64,000 nucleotides of DNA, taken from positions 62,001 to 126,000 of the forward strand of contig CAVRTA010000002.1 in NCBI GenBank assembly GCA_963724135.1, read 5' to 3'. The position numbers and the translations under genes are program-made. Shown one piece after another: positions 57,141 to 64,000 of this stretch (positions are counted from its first letter, which is position 1; every line of letters begins with the position of its first letter). The notes below the pieces were generated by a model. The model saw only the letters and a list, made by a program, of their open reading frames with translations. It was not told the origin of the DNA and ran no database searches. The DNA is from DATLGB01 sp963724135 (GTDB lineage: Bacteria; Actinomycetota; Thermoleophilia; Solirubrobacterales; Solirubrobacteraceae).

Positions 57141-57683
57141 TCAATGGCTGTGCTCGGCGCTGAGCTCGCGTTCCACCGCGGCGACGAGGTCCTCGTGGAG
57201 CTCGACATAGCGACGCAGGAAGCGGGTGCAAAGCAGCAGGTACTTCTCGCGGTGGGGAAGGCCGCGCGCCGCCTCCTCGGCGTCGTCGAGCCGCGTCGCG
57301 AGGTCGGCGAGGTCGTCGCGCAAGGCGACCATGCTCGACCGCGTCACCGGCTCGCCGGTGAGGTCGCAGATCAGCAGGCGCAGCAGTGCGTCGCTCTTGA
57401 GCGGCGTGAAGGTCACGGGCCGCGCGGCGTACTCGCGCAGGGCCTCCAGTCCCTTCTCCGTGAGCGTGTACACGGTTCGCGGGCGGGTCTTGCCGGGCTC
57501 CCTGCGAGCGGTGAGGTAGCCGAGCTTCGCCAGTCGCTTGGGCTCGGTGTAGTACTGGCTTTCGCCCGCCCAGGCGAGGATGCGGCCGCGTTGCGTGAAT
57601 CGCCGCAGATCATGCGGCCCGGCGCCCTGATTGCCGACGAGGCCGAGGATCTCGATCGAGAAGAGGCTGAGTTCGCTGGGCAT
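57141..57683 (-). CDS. PadR-family transcriptional regulator
   Basis: A 180-residue PadR regulator. The winged helix is MPSELSLFSIEILGLVGNQG and QYYTEPKRLAKLGYLTARRE with YTLTEKGLEALREYAARPV. The C-terminal helical dimerisation part runs from LKSDALLRLLICDLTGEPVT. The ATG at 57683 is preferred over a TTG at 57710, since the latter would put the start inside the divergent promoter. It is divergent from a methyltransferase gene; the 83-base gap holds a palindrome that is probably its operator. Confidence 0.87.
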   Translation of the reverse strand: MPSELSLFSIEILGLVGNQGAGPHDLRRFTQRGRILAWAGESQYYTEPKRLAKLGYLTARREPGKTRPRTVYTLTEKGLEALREYAARPVTFTPLKSDALLRLLICDLTGEPVTRSSMVALRDDLADLATRLDDAEEAARGLPHREKYLLLCTRFLRRYVELHEDLVAAVERELSAEHSH

Positions 57684-57703
57684 GTAACGGACGCGCTCCC
57701 GGT

Positions 57704-57749
57704 TTGACAAAGGTACGGTTCATAGCTTAGACTTAGCTATGGTTCATAG
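57704..57749 (+). promoter_or_regulatory. Promoter of the methyltransferase gene with probable PadR operator
   Basis: A -35 TTGACA (57704-57709) and a -10 TAGACT (57728-57733) are 18 bases apart. The -10 is the centre of an inverted repeat CATAGCT-TAGACTT-AGCTATG (57721-57741). GGTTCATAG occurs twice, 24 bases apart (57717-57725 and 57741-57749). AGGAGGGA at 57753-57760 provides the ribosome site. A repressor on the palindrome would block the -10 directly. Confidence 0.7.
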
Positions 57750-57766
57750 TCTAGGAGGGAGCGAGG

Positions 57767-58567
57767 ATGACACCGACCGCCGTCACCGGAAGCGCAGAGC
57801 GCTGGGGCCCCCTTTGGGGCGCGCGGCCCGCGGACTGGGCGCTGAGCGAGGACCAGCAGGTCCCCAGTTACGAGGACGCGCTCGCGCGCGCCGGGTTCCA
57901 GCCCGGCCAGAGCGTGCTCGACATCGGCTGCGGCGTCGGGGCGTTCCTGCGCCTGGTCGCTGAGCGCGGCGGCCACCCACACGGAATCGATGCGTCGCAG
58001 GCGCTGCTCGACGCCGCACGTTCGCGACTGCCCGAGGCCGATCTGCGTCACGGCGACATGGAGGCGCTCCCGTACGCCGACGACACGTTCGACCTTGTCA
58101 CCGGCTTCACGTCGTTCTTCTTCGCCGACGACGTCGTCGCCGCCCTGCGCGAGGCGGGCCGGGTCGCCAAGCCCGGCGCGGCGGTCGTCATCACCGTCTG
58201 GGGCCCGCACGAGGCCAACGACCTCGAGGCGGTGAAGGCGGTCATTCGGCCCTACTTCCCGCCGCGCCCCGCCGACGCGCCCGCCGAGCCCGACTACGCC
58301 GAGCCCGGCGTGCTGGAGGACATCGCGAGCCGCGCGGGCCTGGAGCCGGAGACGACATTCGATACCACGTTCGCCTTCGTGTTCGAGGATGCGCACACCG
58401 TGCGGCGCGCGATGGTCGCGCCCGCCGGGATCGCCCTGCTCGTCGGCCCCGACCGCGAGGACGAGGTCAAGGACGCCATCGAGCGCGGCCTGGCGTCATA
58501 TCGCGCCGCGGACGGCAGCTACCGGCTCCAGAACACATTCCACACCCTGATCGCGCGGGCGCGATGA
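57767..58567 (+). CDS. SAM-dependent methyltransferase
   Basis: A 266-residue class I methyltransferase. The SAM site is GQSVLDIGCGVGAFLRLVAE (motif I), then PHGIDASQALLDAARSRLPE (motif II) and LRHGDMEALPYADDTFDLVT (motif III region), followed by GFTSFFFADDVVAALREAGR. The C-terminal part closes over an unknown small-molecule acceptor. ATG at 57767 with a good ribosome site. Expression is probably controlled by the divergent PadR regulator. A YCII-type gene overlaps its stop. Confidence 0.86.
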   Translation: MTPTAVTGSAERWGPLWGARPADWALSEDQQVPSYEDALARAGFQPGQSVLDIGCGVGAFLRLVAERGGHPHGIDASQALLDAARSRLPEADLRHGDMEALPYADDTFDLVTGFTSFFFADDVVAALREAGRVAKPGAAVVITVWGPHEANDLEAVKAVIRPYFPPRPADAPAEPDYAEPGVLEDIASRAGLEPETTFDTTFAFVFEDAHTVRRAMVAPAGIALLVGPDREDEVKDAIERGLASYRAADGSYRLQNTFHTLIARAR

Positions 58568-58746
58568 GCGTCTACTCCGTCATTCGCGAGGCGGGCCTCG
58601 GCTTTCTCGACGGCGGCATCGCGGCGCAGCCGGACGTCGCCGATCACGCCGCCTTCATGAACGGGCTCGCCGAGGACGGCCTGTTGGTCACGCCGCGGAA
58701 TCGAGAACTTCAGCAACAAGGCTCGACACTCCTGGCCTCCCTGTGA
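58564..58746 (+). pseudogene. YCII-like protein, truncated at the island end
   Basis: Residues 1-42 (SVYSVIREAGLGFLDGGIAA, then DVADHAAFMNGLAEDGLLV) look like the start of a YCII-related domain, whose full length is ~90-100 residues. From about 58690 the sequence changes to VTPRNRELQQQGSTLLASL, which belongs to the attachment-site flank, and the frame stops at 58746. The start overlaps the methyltransferase stop (ATGA). It looks like a gene cut when the element end was formed. Confidence 0.65.
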
Positions 58747-58782
58747 CGCCGGAGGTCGCGGGTTCGAGTCCCCGTCCCCGCG
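58717..58782 (+). repeat. Attachment-site-like repeat: degenerate tRNA-Asp 3' half with shared flank (copy 3)
   Basis: 58741-58782 corresponds to the tRNA-Asp 3' half with one change in the anticodon loop (CTGTGAC), one extra C and an altered acceptor end. GCCGGAGGTCGCGGGTTCGA is exact. The 24 bases in front match copy 2 at 18 positions. After the repeat comes TCCCTGCT, also found just after the intact tRNA-Asp, which may be original chromosomal flank. Confidence 0.75.
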
Positions 58783-58809
58783 ATTCCCTGCTACCGAGCG
58801 TCGCTGGAG

Positions 58810-59607
58810 CTAAGGACCGAGCCGACGCGCGGCGTCCTCGCATGCCACGAGCGTCGGGTGGTCGGGCTGGACGGTGTCGCGCAGGAGCTGCGATGCGCGC
58901 CCGATGAGGCTGCGAGCCTCGTCGACGTCCCCCGCCTCCTCGCGCAGCCGGGCGAGGTTGTTGAGGGTTGTCGCGAGCTCGGGGTGGTCGGGGCCGAGCA
59001 GGCGCTGCTTGATGTCGAGGGCGCGGCGGTAGAGCGCGTCCGCATCGTCGAGCCACCCGCGGCGGTGGAGGATCGCGCCGAGGTTGTTGAGCGTGATGGC
59101 GACCTCGTAGTCGTCGGGGCCGAGTGCGCGCTCGAAGACCGTCAGGGCGTCGCGCAGCAGCGCCTCGGCCTCGCCGTCGCGGCCGAGCCCGTCGAGGATC
59201 GCGGCAAGCGCCGCGCGGTCGGCGGCCACCTCGAGATGCTCGGGGCCCAGCGCGGCGGTTAGGATCGCCAGCGAGCGGCGGGCGTTCGGCTCCGCGGCCG
59301 CGTAGTCGCCGCGGGCGTGCGCGAGGCCTGCGATGTTGTGGTGCAGCGCCGCGACGAAAGGATGCTCGGGCCCGCGGGTGCGCTCCGCGATCGCCAGCGC
59401 TCGCCGGTAGTGGCGCTCGCCGGCGTCGAAGCGGCCGCTGTACTTGCAGGTGACGCCGAGCGCGTTGAGCGCCTCGATGACCTCGGGCGCGTCATGTCCG
59501 AGCGTCCGCCGGGCGAGCGCGAGCGCGTCGGTCAGCAGCCGCTCCGCGTCGCGGTATTGGCCCTGGCGCCGGCACTCCTCGCCGCGATCGAGCAGGTCCT
59601 CGATCAC
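58810..59607 (-). CDS. Kinesin-light-chain-type TPR protein
   Basis: A 265-residue protein made of about six 42-residue tetratricopeptide repeats, e.g. LTDALALARRTLGHDAPEVI, HYRRALAIAERTRGPEHPFV, LLRDALTVFERALGPDDYEV, LYRRALDIKQRLLGPDHPEL. The repeated G-x-D/E-H-P-E-V turn is the kinesin-light-chain form. No enzyme or HTH domain, so it is probably a scaffold or peptide-binding adaptor. The GTG start overlaps the MFS transporter stop, which makes it the third gene of a peptide-MFS-TPR unit. Confidence 0.85.
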   Translation of the reverse strand: MIEDLLDRGEECRRQGQYRDAERLLTDALALARRTLGHDAPEVIEALNALGVTCKYSGRFDAGERHYRRALAIAERTRGPEHPFVAALHHNIAGLAHARGDYAAAEPNARRSLAILTAALGPEHLEVAADRAALAAILDGLGRDGEAEALLRDALTVFERALGPDDYEVAITLNNLGAILHRRGWLDDADALYRRALDIKQRLLGPDHPELATTLNNLARLREEAGDVDEARSLIGRASQLLRDTVQPDHPTLVACEDAARRLGP

Positions 59608-60836
59608 GCCGGGGTCCCGATCTGGTTGATCGCGTGCGGGAGCCTGCGCTCGAGCCCGCGGGCGGCGAGCGCGGCGAGGATCAGCACGCCGGTCAGTCCG
59701 ACGAAGAACGGCTCGGCGGCGCCGGCGGCCAGCGCCGCGCCTGCCAGCGCCGGCCCGGCGAGGAAGCCAGCGGTCTGGGCGAGGCTGAACGCGCCGTTGT
59801 AGCGCCCGCGCAGGTGGTCCGGCGCGAGGTCGTTGACGATCGCCGGAAGCGTCGGTGCGAGCAGCGTCTCGCCGAGCGCGAAGATGGCGACCGCAACCGC
59901 CAGTGCGGCGGTCACAACGACGCCCTCGGATAGCCCGCCCGCGATCGGGACGATCAGCCACGTGAGCGACCAGCAGCCGCACAGCGATGCGATCACGCGC
60001 GTACGGCGGCGGCCGGCGAGCCGCTTGAGCACGATCAGTTGCGCGCCGACGACCGTGATCGTGTTGGCCGCGAACACGAGGCCGAGCGCGCCCGCGCTGA
60101 CGCCGTGAGCGACCGCGTAGGCGGGCAGCGCCGCGAGCAGCGGGCCGTAGCCGGCGGCGACGAGCAGCGCCATCAGCAACCAGACGCGCCGGAAGAGCGG
60201 ATCGCGTGCGACGGCGCGGTAGCCGCCGCGATCCCCGTCGTGTGTCCGAGCCGGCCGGGGTCCAGTGTCGCCGAGCGCGATCAGGATCGCGGCGAAGGCC
60301 AGTGAACACCCGGCTTCGAGCAGATACACGAGCTCGAAGCTCGCCGGGTGCGCGACGTCGACGAGCAGCGCCGCGAGCAGAGCGCCGGCGCCAAGACCCG
60401 CGTTGAGGATCGCGAAGCGAACGGCGAACACGCTCGAGCGCGCGGCGGGCTCGACGCTGGAGCCGAGGAGCGCGTCGAGCGCCGGCAGACCGATCGCCGC
60501 GCCCAGCCCGACCGTCGCGGCCGCCGCGAACGCCTGGCCGGTGCCGCCCACCGCGGCGAGCTGGGCCGCGCCGGCGGCTGAGACCACGAGGCCCGCGACG
60601 ATGGCACGGCGCGCGCCGACGCGGTCGGCCAGCCAGCCGCCGAGCGGGTTGCCGACGATTCCCGCGGCGGCCAGGGTGGACGCCGCGAGCCCCGCCAGCC
60701 CGATCCCGATCCCGCGCACCTCGTGCAGGTACACGACGAGATACGGGATCGTCATGCCGCCGCCGACGGCGGCCAGGGCGTCTCCCCCGAGCACGCACCA
60801 GGCGCGCCGGGGGAGGGTCGGGATCAGCCCGCGCAT
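59604..60836 (-). CDS. Major facilitator superfamily exporter
   Basis: A 410-residue transporter with about 12 membrane segments. The MFS loop 2-3 motif is GNPLGGWLADRVGARRAIVA, and the second half has a related GRYNGAFSLAQTAGFLAGPA segment. It resembles drug/peptide exporters. The ATG at 60836 (MRGLIPTLPRRAW) lies 7 bases after the stop of the repeat-peptide gene. An apparent in-frame extension upstream is only a shadow of that peptide. Its stop overlaps the TPR gene. Likely substrate: the peptide or its product, by context only. Confidence 0.83.
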   Translation of the reverse strand: MRGLIPTLPRRAWCVLGGDALAAVGGGMTIPYLVVYLHEVRGIGIGLAGLAASTLAAAGIVGNPLGGWLADRVGARRAIVAGLVVSAAGAAQLAAVGGTGQAFAAAATVGLGAAIGLPALDALLGSSVEPAARSSVFAVRFAILNAGLGAGALLAALLVDVAHPASFELVYLLEAGCSLAFAAILIALGDTGPRPARTHDGDRGGYRAVARDPLFRRVWLLMALLVAAGYGPLLAALPAYAVAHGVSAGALGLVFAANTITVVGAQLIVLKRLAGRRRTRVIASLCGCWSLTWLIVPIAGGLSEGVVVTAALAVAVAIFALGETLLAPTLPAIVNDLAPDHLRGRYNGAFSLAQTAGFLAGPALAGAALAAGAAEPFFVGLTGVLILAALAARGLERRLPHAINQIGTPA

Positions 60837-60843
60837 GCCCGCT

Positions 60844-61017
60844 TCAGCGCTCGCCGGCGGAGCGGACGACGACGGTCTCGTTGTGGTTGTAGACAATTCC
60901 TCGCGGGGTGCGCCGGTCGGTGACGACCGTCTCGTTGTGGTTGTAGGCCAGTGCTCGCGGGACGCGCGGGTCGCTGACGACCGTCTCGTTGCGACGTGTG
61001 TGTGTGGTGTTGGTCAT
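60844..61017 (-). CDS. 57-residue repeat peptide with three NETVV units, candidate precursor peptide
   Basis: Reads from ATG 61017 to TGA 60844-60846. After a Thr-rich head (MTNTTHTRR) the peptide consists of three units spaced exactly 18 residues apart: NETVV at residues 10-14, 28-32 and 46-50. The second and third units are preceded by YNH, and D-x-R-x-P-R follows the first two NETVV (residues 16-21 and 34-39). No Cys, no signal peptide, no membrane segment. Arg-rich spacers and the end SAGER could be processing sites. It is followed 7 bases on by an MFS exporter. Repeated cores, small size and adjacent exporter fit a multi-core RiPP-type or signalling peptide. I do not recognise the family, and no modifying enzyme is visible next to it. 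Too short for most gene finders. Confidence 0.72.
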   Translation of the reverse strand: MTNTTHTRRNETVVSDPRVPRALAYNHNETVVTDRRTPRGIVYNHNETVVVRSAGER

Positions 61018-61055
61018 GCAGAGAGCATCCGCTGCGCCGGCCCGCCCGTCGACCC

Positions 61056-61107
61056 CCCGTAGGGATGGTCGGCCCAGCCTTCTGGTGGCCCGGTCCAGCC
61101 CTACGGG
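61056..61107. promoter_or_regulatory. Inverted repeat CCCGTAGGG / CCCTACGGG between divergent peptide and trefoil genes
   Basis: CCCGTAGGG at 61056-61064 and its exact complement CCCTACGGG at 61099-61107 lie 43 bases apart, about four helical turns, in the 156-base gap between two divergent genes. Each is itself nearly symmetrical (CCC-N3-GGG). This could be a pair of operator sites controlling both directions. No regulator is assigned. Confidence 0.5.
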
Positions 61108-61173
61108 TCCTGCCCAGTCACGCCGCGAAGCGTGATCTTGGCCGGGTCAATCCAACTCCTCATGGAGGCTCAC

Positions 61174-61749
61174 ATGCATCACGCAGCTCACATCATCCGT
61201 CGCGCGCTCATCGGTGCAGTGGTCGCCGTCGGACTGCTCGCGCAATCGGCGAGCGCGAGCGTCTACCAGTGGACGCTCGACTTCCCGAACGGTGTTGCCT
61301 ACAACACGAACACGTCGTTCTCGCTGCGCAACCAGGTCGAGGGCAGTTTCCTCGTCTACGAGAACCGCGGCGAGTACAACTGCTCGGGCATCAACCTCGG
61401 CTGGACCGACTCGAAGACCTGGCAGTGGCGTTTCCGCCGCCAGGGCGGCGCCACGGGCCCGCTGCTGTACGGCGAGCGGGTCGCCCTGCTCAACCGTAAG
61501 TACAACGACTACCTCCACTACGGGGAGCGCCCGTGCGGGATCAACCTCGAGTGGACCGGCAGCGCCGACTACGAGTGGACGATCCAGGGCGGCACGAACG
61601 GCACGCGCGTCCTGCACCAGGAGGGCAACGCCCTGTTCAACCTGACCGAGAACGACGATCTCGTCTACGCCTGGCGTCCACGCGGCGTCAACCTGCGCTG
61701 GATGGACGACGCCGAGCCGTGGTACTGCCAGTACCACGACGAGTGCTAG
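61174..61749 (+). CDS. Secreted protein with three trefoil-like repeats
   Basis: A 191-residue exported protein. The ATG at 61174 is chosen because GGAGG lies 5 bases before it and the signal peptide MHHAAHIIRRALIGAVVAVG then reads cleanly (cleavage after ASAS). The mature part has three similar units with the pattern Leu-Tyr...GINLGWTD.KTWQWRF, GINLEWTGSADYEWTI and GVNLRWMDDAEPWY, ~45 residues apart, like a beta-trefoil of the lectin or inhibitor type. Cysteines in YNCSG, RPCG and YCQYHDEC may pair. Its TAG and the TAG of the convergent TPR gene share the palindrome CTAG at 61746-61749. Confidence 0.72.
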   Translation: MHHAAHIIRRALIGAVVAVGLLAQSASASVYQWTLDFPNGVAYNTNTSFSLRNQVEGSFLVYENRGEYNCSGINLGWTDSKTWQWRFRRQGGATGPLLYGERVALLNRKYNDYLHYGERPCGINLEWTGSADYEWTIQGGTNGTRVLHQEGNALFNLTENDDLVYAWRPRGVNLRWMDDAEPWYCQYHDEC

Positions 61750-64000
61750 TCGGCTGACGCTGGTGTCTGACCTGTCGCGGCCAACCGCGACAGGTCAGGT
61801 GCGGCGCCGAGCCGCTCGTAGGCCTCGCGCGCCGCGCCGAGCTCGAGCTCCGCGGAGTCCTCGTCGCCGAGGGCGCGGCAGGCCAGGCCGATCAGCTCGC
61901 GCGCGCGGGCCGCTTCGTACGGAGCTTCGAGCCTGTGCCACACCCGAAAGGCGCCACGCAGTGACACGAGTGCGGTCGTCGCGTCGCCCTCGGCCAGCGC
62001 GACCGCGCCACTCGCGAACCCGGACATCGCTGCGAGCGCCTCGCAGCCCTGGCGCTCGGCAACCTCGGCGAGGTCGAGGCAGGCGGCGTGCGCCGTCGTC
62101 ACATCGCCGGCGGCCAGCGCGATCTCGACCTGGGCGGCGACCAGTCCCGCGCGGTCGAGCGAGTCGCCGGTTTCGAGCACGGCCCGGCGGATCGCGGCCG
62201 CTGCCGCGTCCACTTTGCCCTGCGCCAGCCGCAGCAACGCGAGCCCGGGCTGCGGCTCGCGGCCCGCGGCGCTCGCGGCGCGGAAGCGAGCCTCGGCGTC
62301 GTCTACCCGGCCGAGCACCCGCTGGATCTCGCCCTGCCGGTACAGCGCCTCGCGCTGCGCACGCACGTTGAGGTAGCCCTCGGTGAACCGCCCGGCGACT
62401 CGCTCGGCTTCTTCGAGCGCGGCCGTCCAATCCCCCTTGAGCTGGATCATCTCTGCCCGATGCACGAGGCAGACGCCGTTGTGGGCGACCATCTCCGGCT
62501 GGCGCTCGCACCACCGCGTCAGCGCCTCGGTCCACAGGTGCGCATGGCGCAGCTCGTAGGCGCCGCGGCAGAACCCGATGATGTTGCAGTGCACGATCCC
62601 CGTGATCTGAGGCGACAGCTCGCCGGCCGTCGCGACCACCAGCGCCTCGTCGACCAGGCGCAGCCCGTCCTGCACGCGGCCCTGCGCGATCAGCGCGCGC
62701 CCCATGTCCATCCGTGCAAGCCACGTCAGGTCGGTGTCGCCGGAGCGCTCGCCGATCGCCTCGGCCTGCGCGGCGGTAGCGTAGCCGCCCTCGTAGTCCC
62801 GGGCGCTCATCTGGCGCAGCCACTCCGGGATCAGCAGGTAGCCGCGCAGGGCGCAGTCATCGTCGGGCTCGATCGTGCGTTGCGCGCGTCCGAACCACCC
62901 CTGCGCGCGTGCCGCGTCGCCGCGCCAGATCGCGTTGAAGCCGATCCAGAACGCGCAGAGGCCGGCACGCAGCGCTTCGCCGCACTCGACGTATGCGGCG
63001 TAGGCGCGCTCGAGCGCCGCGACGGAGTCGTCGTCGCGACCGAGCATCGTCGCGGCGCGCGCGAGCAACTCGAGGTCGGCGGCGTGCAGCGAAGCGGTCT
63101 GATCGGCTGCGGTGAGCGTCTCGAACGCGGCGTTCCATGCACCGGTCTCGCACTGCGCCCGGGCGCGCTCGACCGGGTCCGCGGGCGCAGCGCCGGGCTC
63201 GGCAGCGAGCCGCTCGAGCGTCTCGCGCCCGCCATCGAGCTCGAGCGCCGCCGTGCCCTCGTCGCCGAGCGCCGCGCAGGCAGTGCCGATCAGCAGCCGC
63301 GTGCGCGCGGTCTCGTATGGGGCCCCCAGCTCCTGCCAGATCGCGACGGAGCGGCGCAGGCTGGCGAGCGCGGCGCCCGCCTCGCCCACGGCCAGCTCGA
63401 TGCGGCCGCGTGCTTGGGCGGCGAGGGCGGCGAGCATGCCCTCGCTCCCCGCCGCGGCCTCCGTGAACCGGTCGCACGCGTCGCGGGCCGCGTCGACGTC
63501 GCCGACCCCGAGCATCACCTCGACGTACGCGGGCAGCAGCCGCAACTCCGCAGCCCTGTCGGGCGCCTCGGCACACGCACGGCGCAACGCCGACGCTGCG
63601 CGGTCGGCATCGCCGCGCCCGAGCCAGAGCAGCGCGAGGCCGGGCTGGGGGTCGTAGCCGAAGCCGCTGGCCTGGCGGAAGCTCTCGTCCGCAGCGGCGA
63701 GGTCCCCACGTAGGCGCTGCGCCTCGCCACGCACGTAGGCGGCCGCCCCAGCCGATCGCCGGTTGCCTGCCTGCTCGCTGCGCACCCGCGCGCGGTCAGC
63801 CTCCTCGATCGCGTCCGGCCACGCCCCCTCGAGCAGCATGAGCTCTGCACGGTGCATGCGGCAGCGGCCGGTGAAGGCGACCATGTCGGGCTGCGCGTCG
63901 CACCACCCGCTCAGCGCCCGCGTCCACTCGCGTGCGCGGCCGACGTCGTGCGCGCCCTGGCAGGCGAGGACGACGCCGCAGTAGACGATCCCGCTGACGA
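61746..64000 (-). CDS. Large TPR-rich protein with tandem duplication, cut by the window edge
   Basis: The last ~750 residues of a helical repeat protein. Two halves of ~350 residues are clearly related: MVAFTGRCRMHRAELMLLEG / MVAHNGVCLVHRAEMIQLKG, then RFRAASAAGREPQPGLALLR / SFRQASGFGYDPQPGLALLW, and GAPYETARTRLLIGTACAAL / EAPYEAARARELIGLACRAL. The module is the one usually found in front of LuxR helix-turn-helix domains in actinobacterial LAL-type regulators. This copy ends SRLAATGQTPASAD without an HTH. The frame stays open to base 64000, so the N-terminus (possibly an ATPase or a third copy) is outside. Confidence 0.8.
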   Translation of the reverse strand, partial: VSGIVYCGVVLACQGAHDVGRAREWTRALSGWCDAQPDMVAFTGRCRMHRAELMLLEGAWPDAIEEADRARVRSEQAGNRRSAGAAAYVRGEAQRLRGDLAAADESFRQASGFGYDPQPGLALLWLGRGDADRAASALRRACAEAPDRAAELRLLPAYVEVMLGVGDVDAARDACDRFTEAAAGSEGMLAALAAQARGRIELAVGEAGAALASLRRSVAIWQELGAPYETARTRLLIGTACAALGDEGTAALELDGGRETLERLAAEPGAAPADPVERARAQCETGAWNAAFETLTAADQTASLHAADLELLARAATMLGRDDDSVAALERAYAAYVECGEALRAGLCAFWIGFNAIWRGDAARAQGWFGRAQRTIEPDDDCALRGYLLIPEWLRQMSARDYEGGYATAAQAEAIGERSGDTDLTWLARMDMGRALIAQGRVQDGLRLVDEALVVATAGELSPQITGIVHCNIIGFCRGAYELRHAHLWTEALTRWCERQPEMVAHNGVCLVHRAEMIQLKGDWTAALEEAERVAGRFTEGYLNVRAQREALYRQGEIQRVLGRVDDAEARFRAASAAGREPQPGLALLRLAQGKVDAAAAAIRRAVLETGDSLDRAGLVAAQVEIALAAGDVTTAHAACLDLAEVAERQGCEALAAMSGFASGAVALAEGDATTALVSLRGAFRVWHRLEAPYEAARARELIGLACRALGDEDSAELELGAAREAYERLGAAPDLSRLAATGQTPASAD

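Noticed and set aside
58741..58782. A third tRNA gene
   Set aside because: 3' half only, with an extra base in the T-arm/acceptor region.
46051..58810. Complete prophage or ICE
   Set aside because: No integrase, capsid, tail, relaxase or conjugation gene is visible; only attachment-like repeats and cargo.
60837..60896. Longer MFS start at 60896 (MSTTTTRPSSS...)
   Set aside because: It would overlap the repeat-peptide gene in another frame; the ATG at 60836 begins a normal MFS N-terminus 7 bases after the peptide stop.

Overview
The window is GC-rich, gene-dense actinobacterial DNA. GTG and TTG starts are common and many genes overlap by 1-8 bases. The small secreted RTX-type calcium-binding proteins, a collagen-like protein with an actinobacterial-style exported head, ATP-dependent DNA ligase and STAND/LuxR regulators suggest a member of the Thermoleophilia (Solirubrobacterales-like). 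That placement is inference from gene style, not from a marker gene.

Layout. 1-4.4 kb: end of purF, then recQ, purN and purH. All four are broken by single extra bases that look like sequence errors. 4.4-9 kb: a small membrane protein, a 170-bp MITE-like element, a TetR regulator, tRNA-Lys, tRNA-Glu and tRNA-Val, two alpha/beta hydrolases and a collagen-like secreted protein. 9-23 kb: cupin, sulfotransferase, M28 peptidase, fatty-acid desaturase, a large secreted repeat protein, fumarylacetoacetase, a Tat-exported phosphoesterase, an RTX protein, RecD2 helicase, glycerophosphodiester phosphodiesterase and a PfkB kinase. 23-28.4 kb: a complete pyruvate dehydrogenase operon (aceE-aceF-lpd) in which E2 and E3 each carry a lipoyl domain. 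28.5-33 kb: a sensor kinase / response regulator / REC-PAS-GGDEF-EAL signalling operon, then TerC. 33-45.8 kb: SNF2 helicase, C26 peptidase, CDF transporter, ATP-dependent DNA ligase, CPA1 antiporter, DsbA-like protein, STAS/HATPase pair, phosphofructokinase, UppP and a second RTX protein.

45.98-58.78 kb looks like two decayed genomic islands in tandem. An intact tRNA-Asp is followed, 6.3 and 12.7 kb downstream, by two copies of its 3' half. These two copies also share about 24 bp of non-tRNA flank, and each lies just beyond a gene with a foreign tail (a PIN toxin and a YCII-like protein). Cargo includes a lysyl-oxidase-like protein, GNAT, a cyclase-STAND-LuxR regulator, a toxin-antitoxin pair, a class-A beta-lactamase-like hydrolase, a LuxR ATPase, DUF2283/DUF4258 and a PadR-methyltransferase unit. 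No integrase is visible.

58.8-64 kb holds the most unusual locus: a 57-residue peptide gene made of three 18-residue repeats built on NETVV. It lies 7 bp upstream of an MFS exporter, which overlaps a TPR gene. It is divergent from a secreted trefoil-like protein across an intergenic region with a 9-bp inverted repeat. The window ends inside a large duplicated TPR protein.

Reading note: twenty-six frame breaks in otherwise well-conserved genes can each be repaired by deleting one G on the + strand, whichever strand the gene is on, and 17 of them fall in the first 3.6 kb. After repair every affected gene has an intact frame, so I annotate them as real genes with apparent frameshifts.
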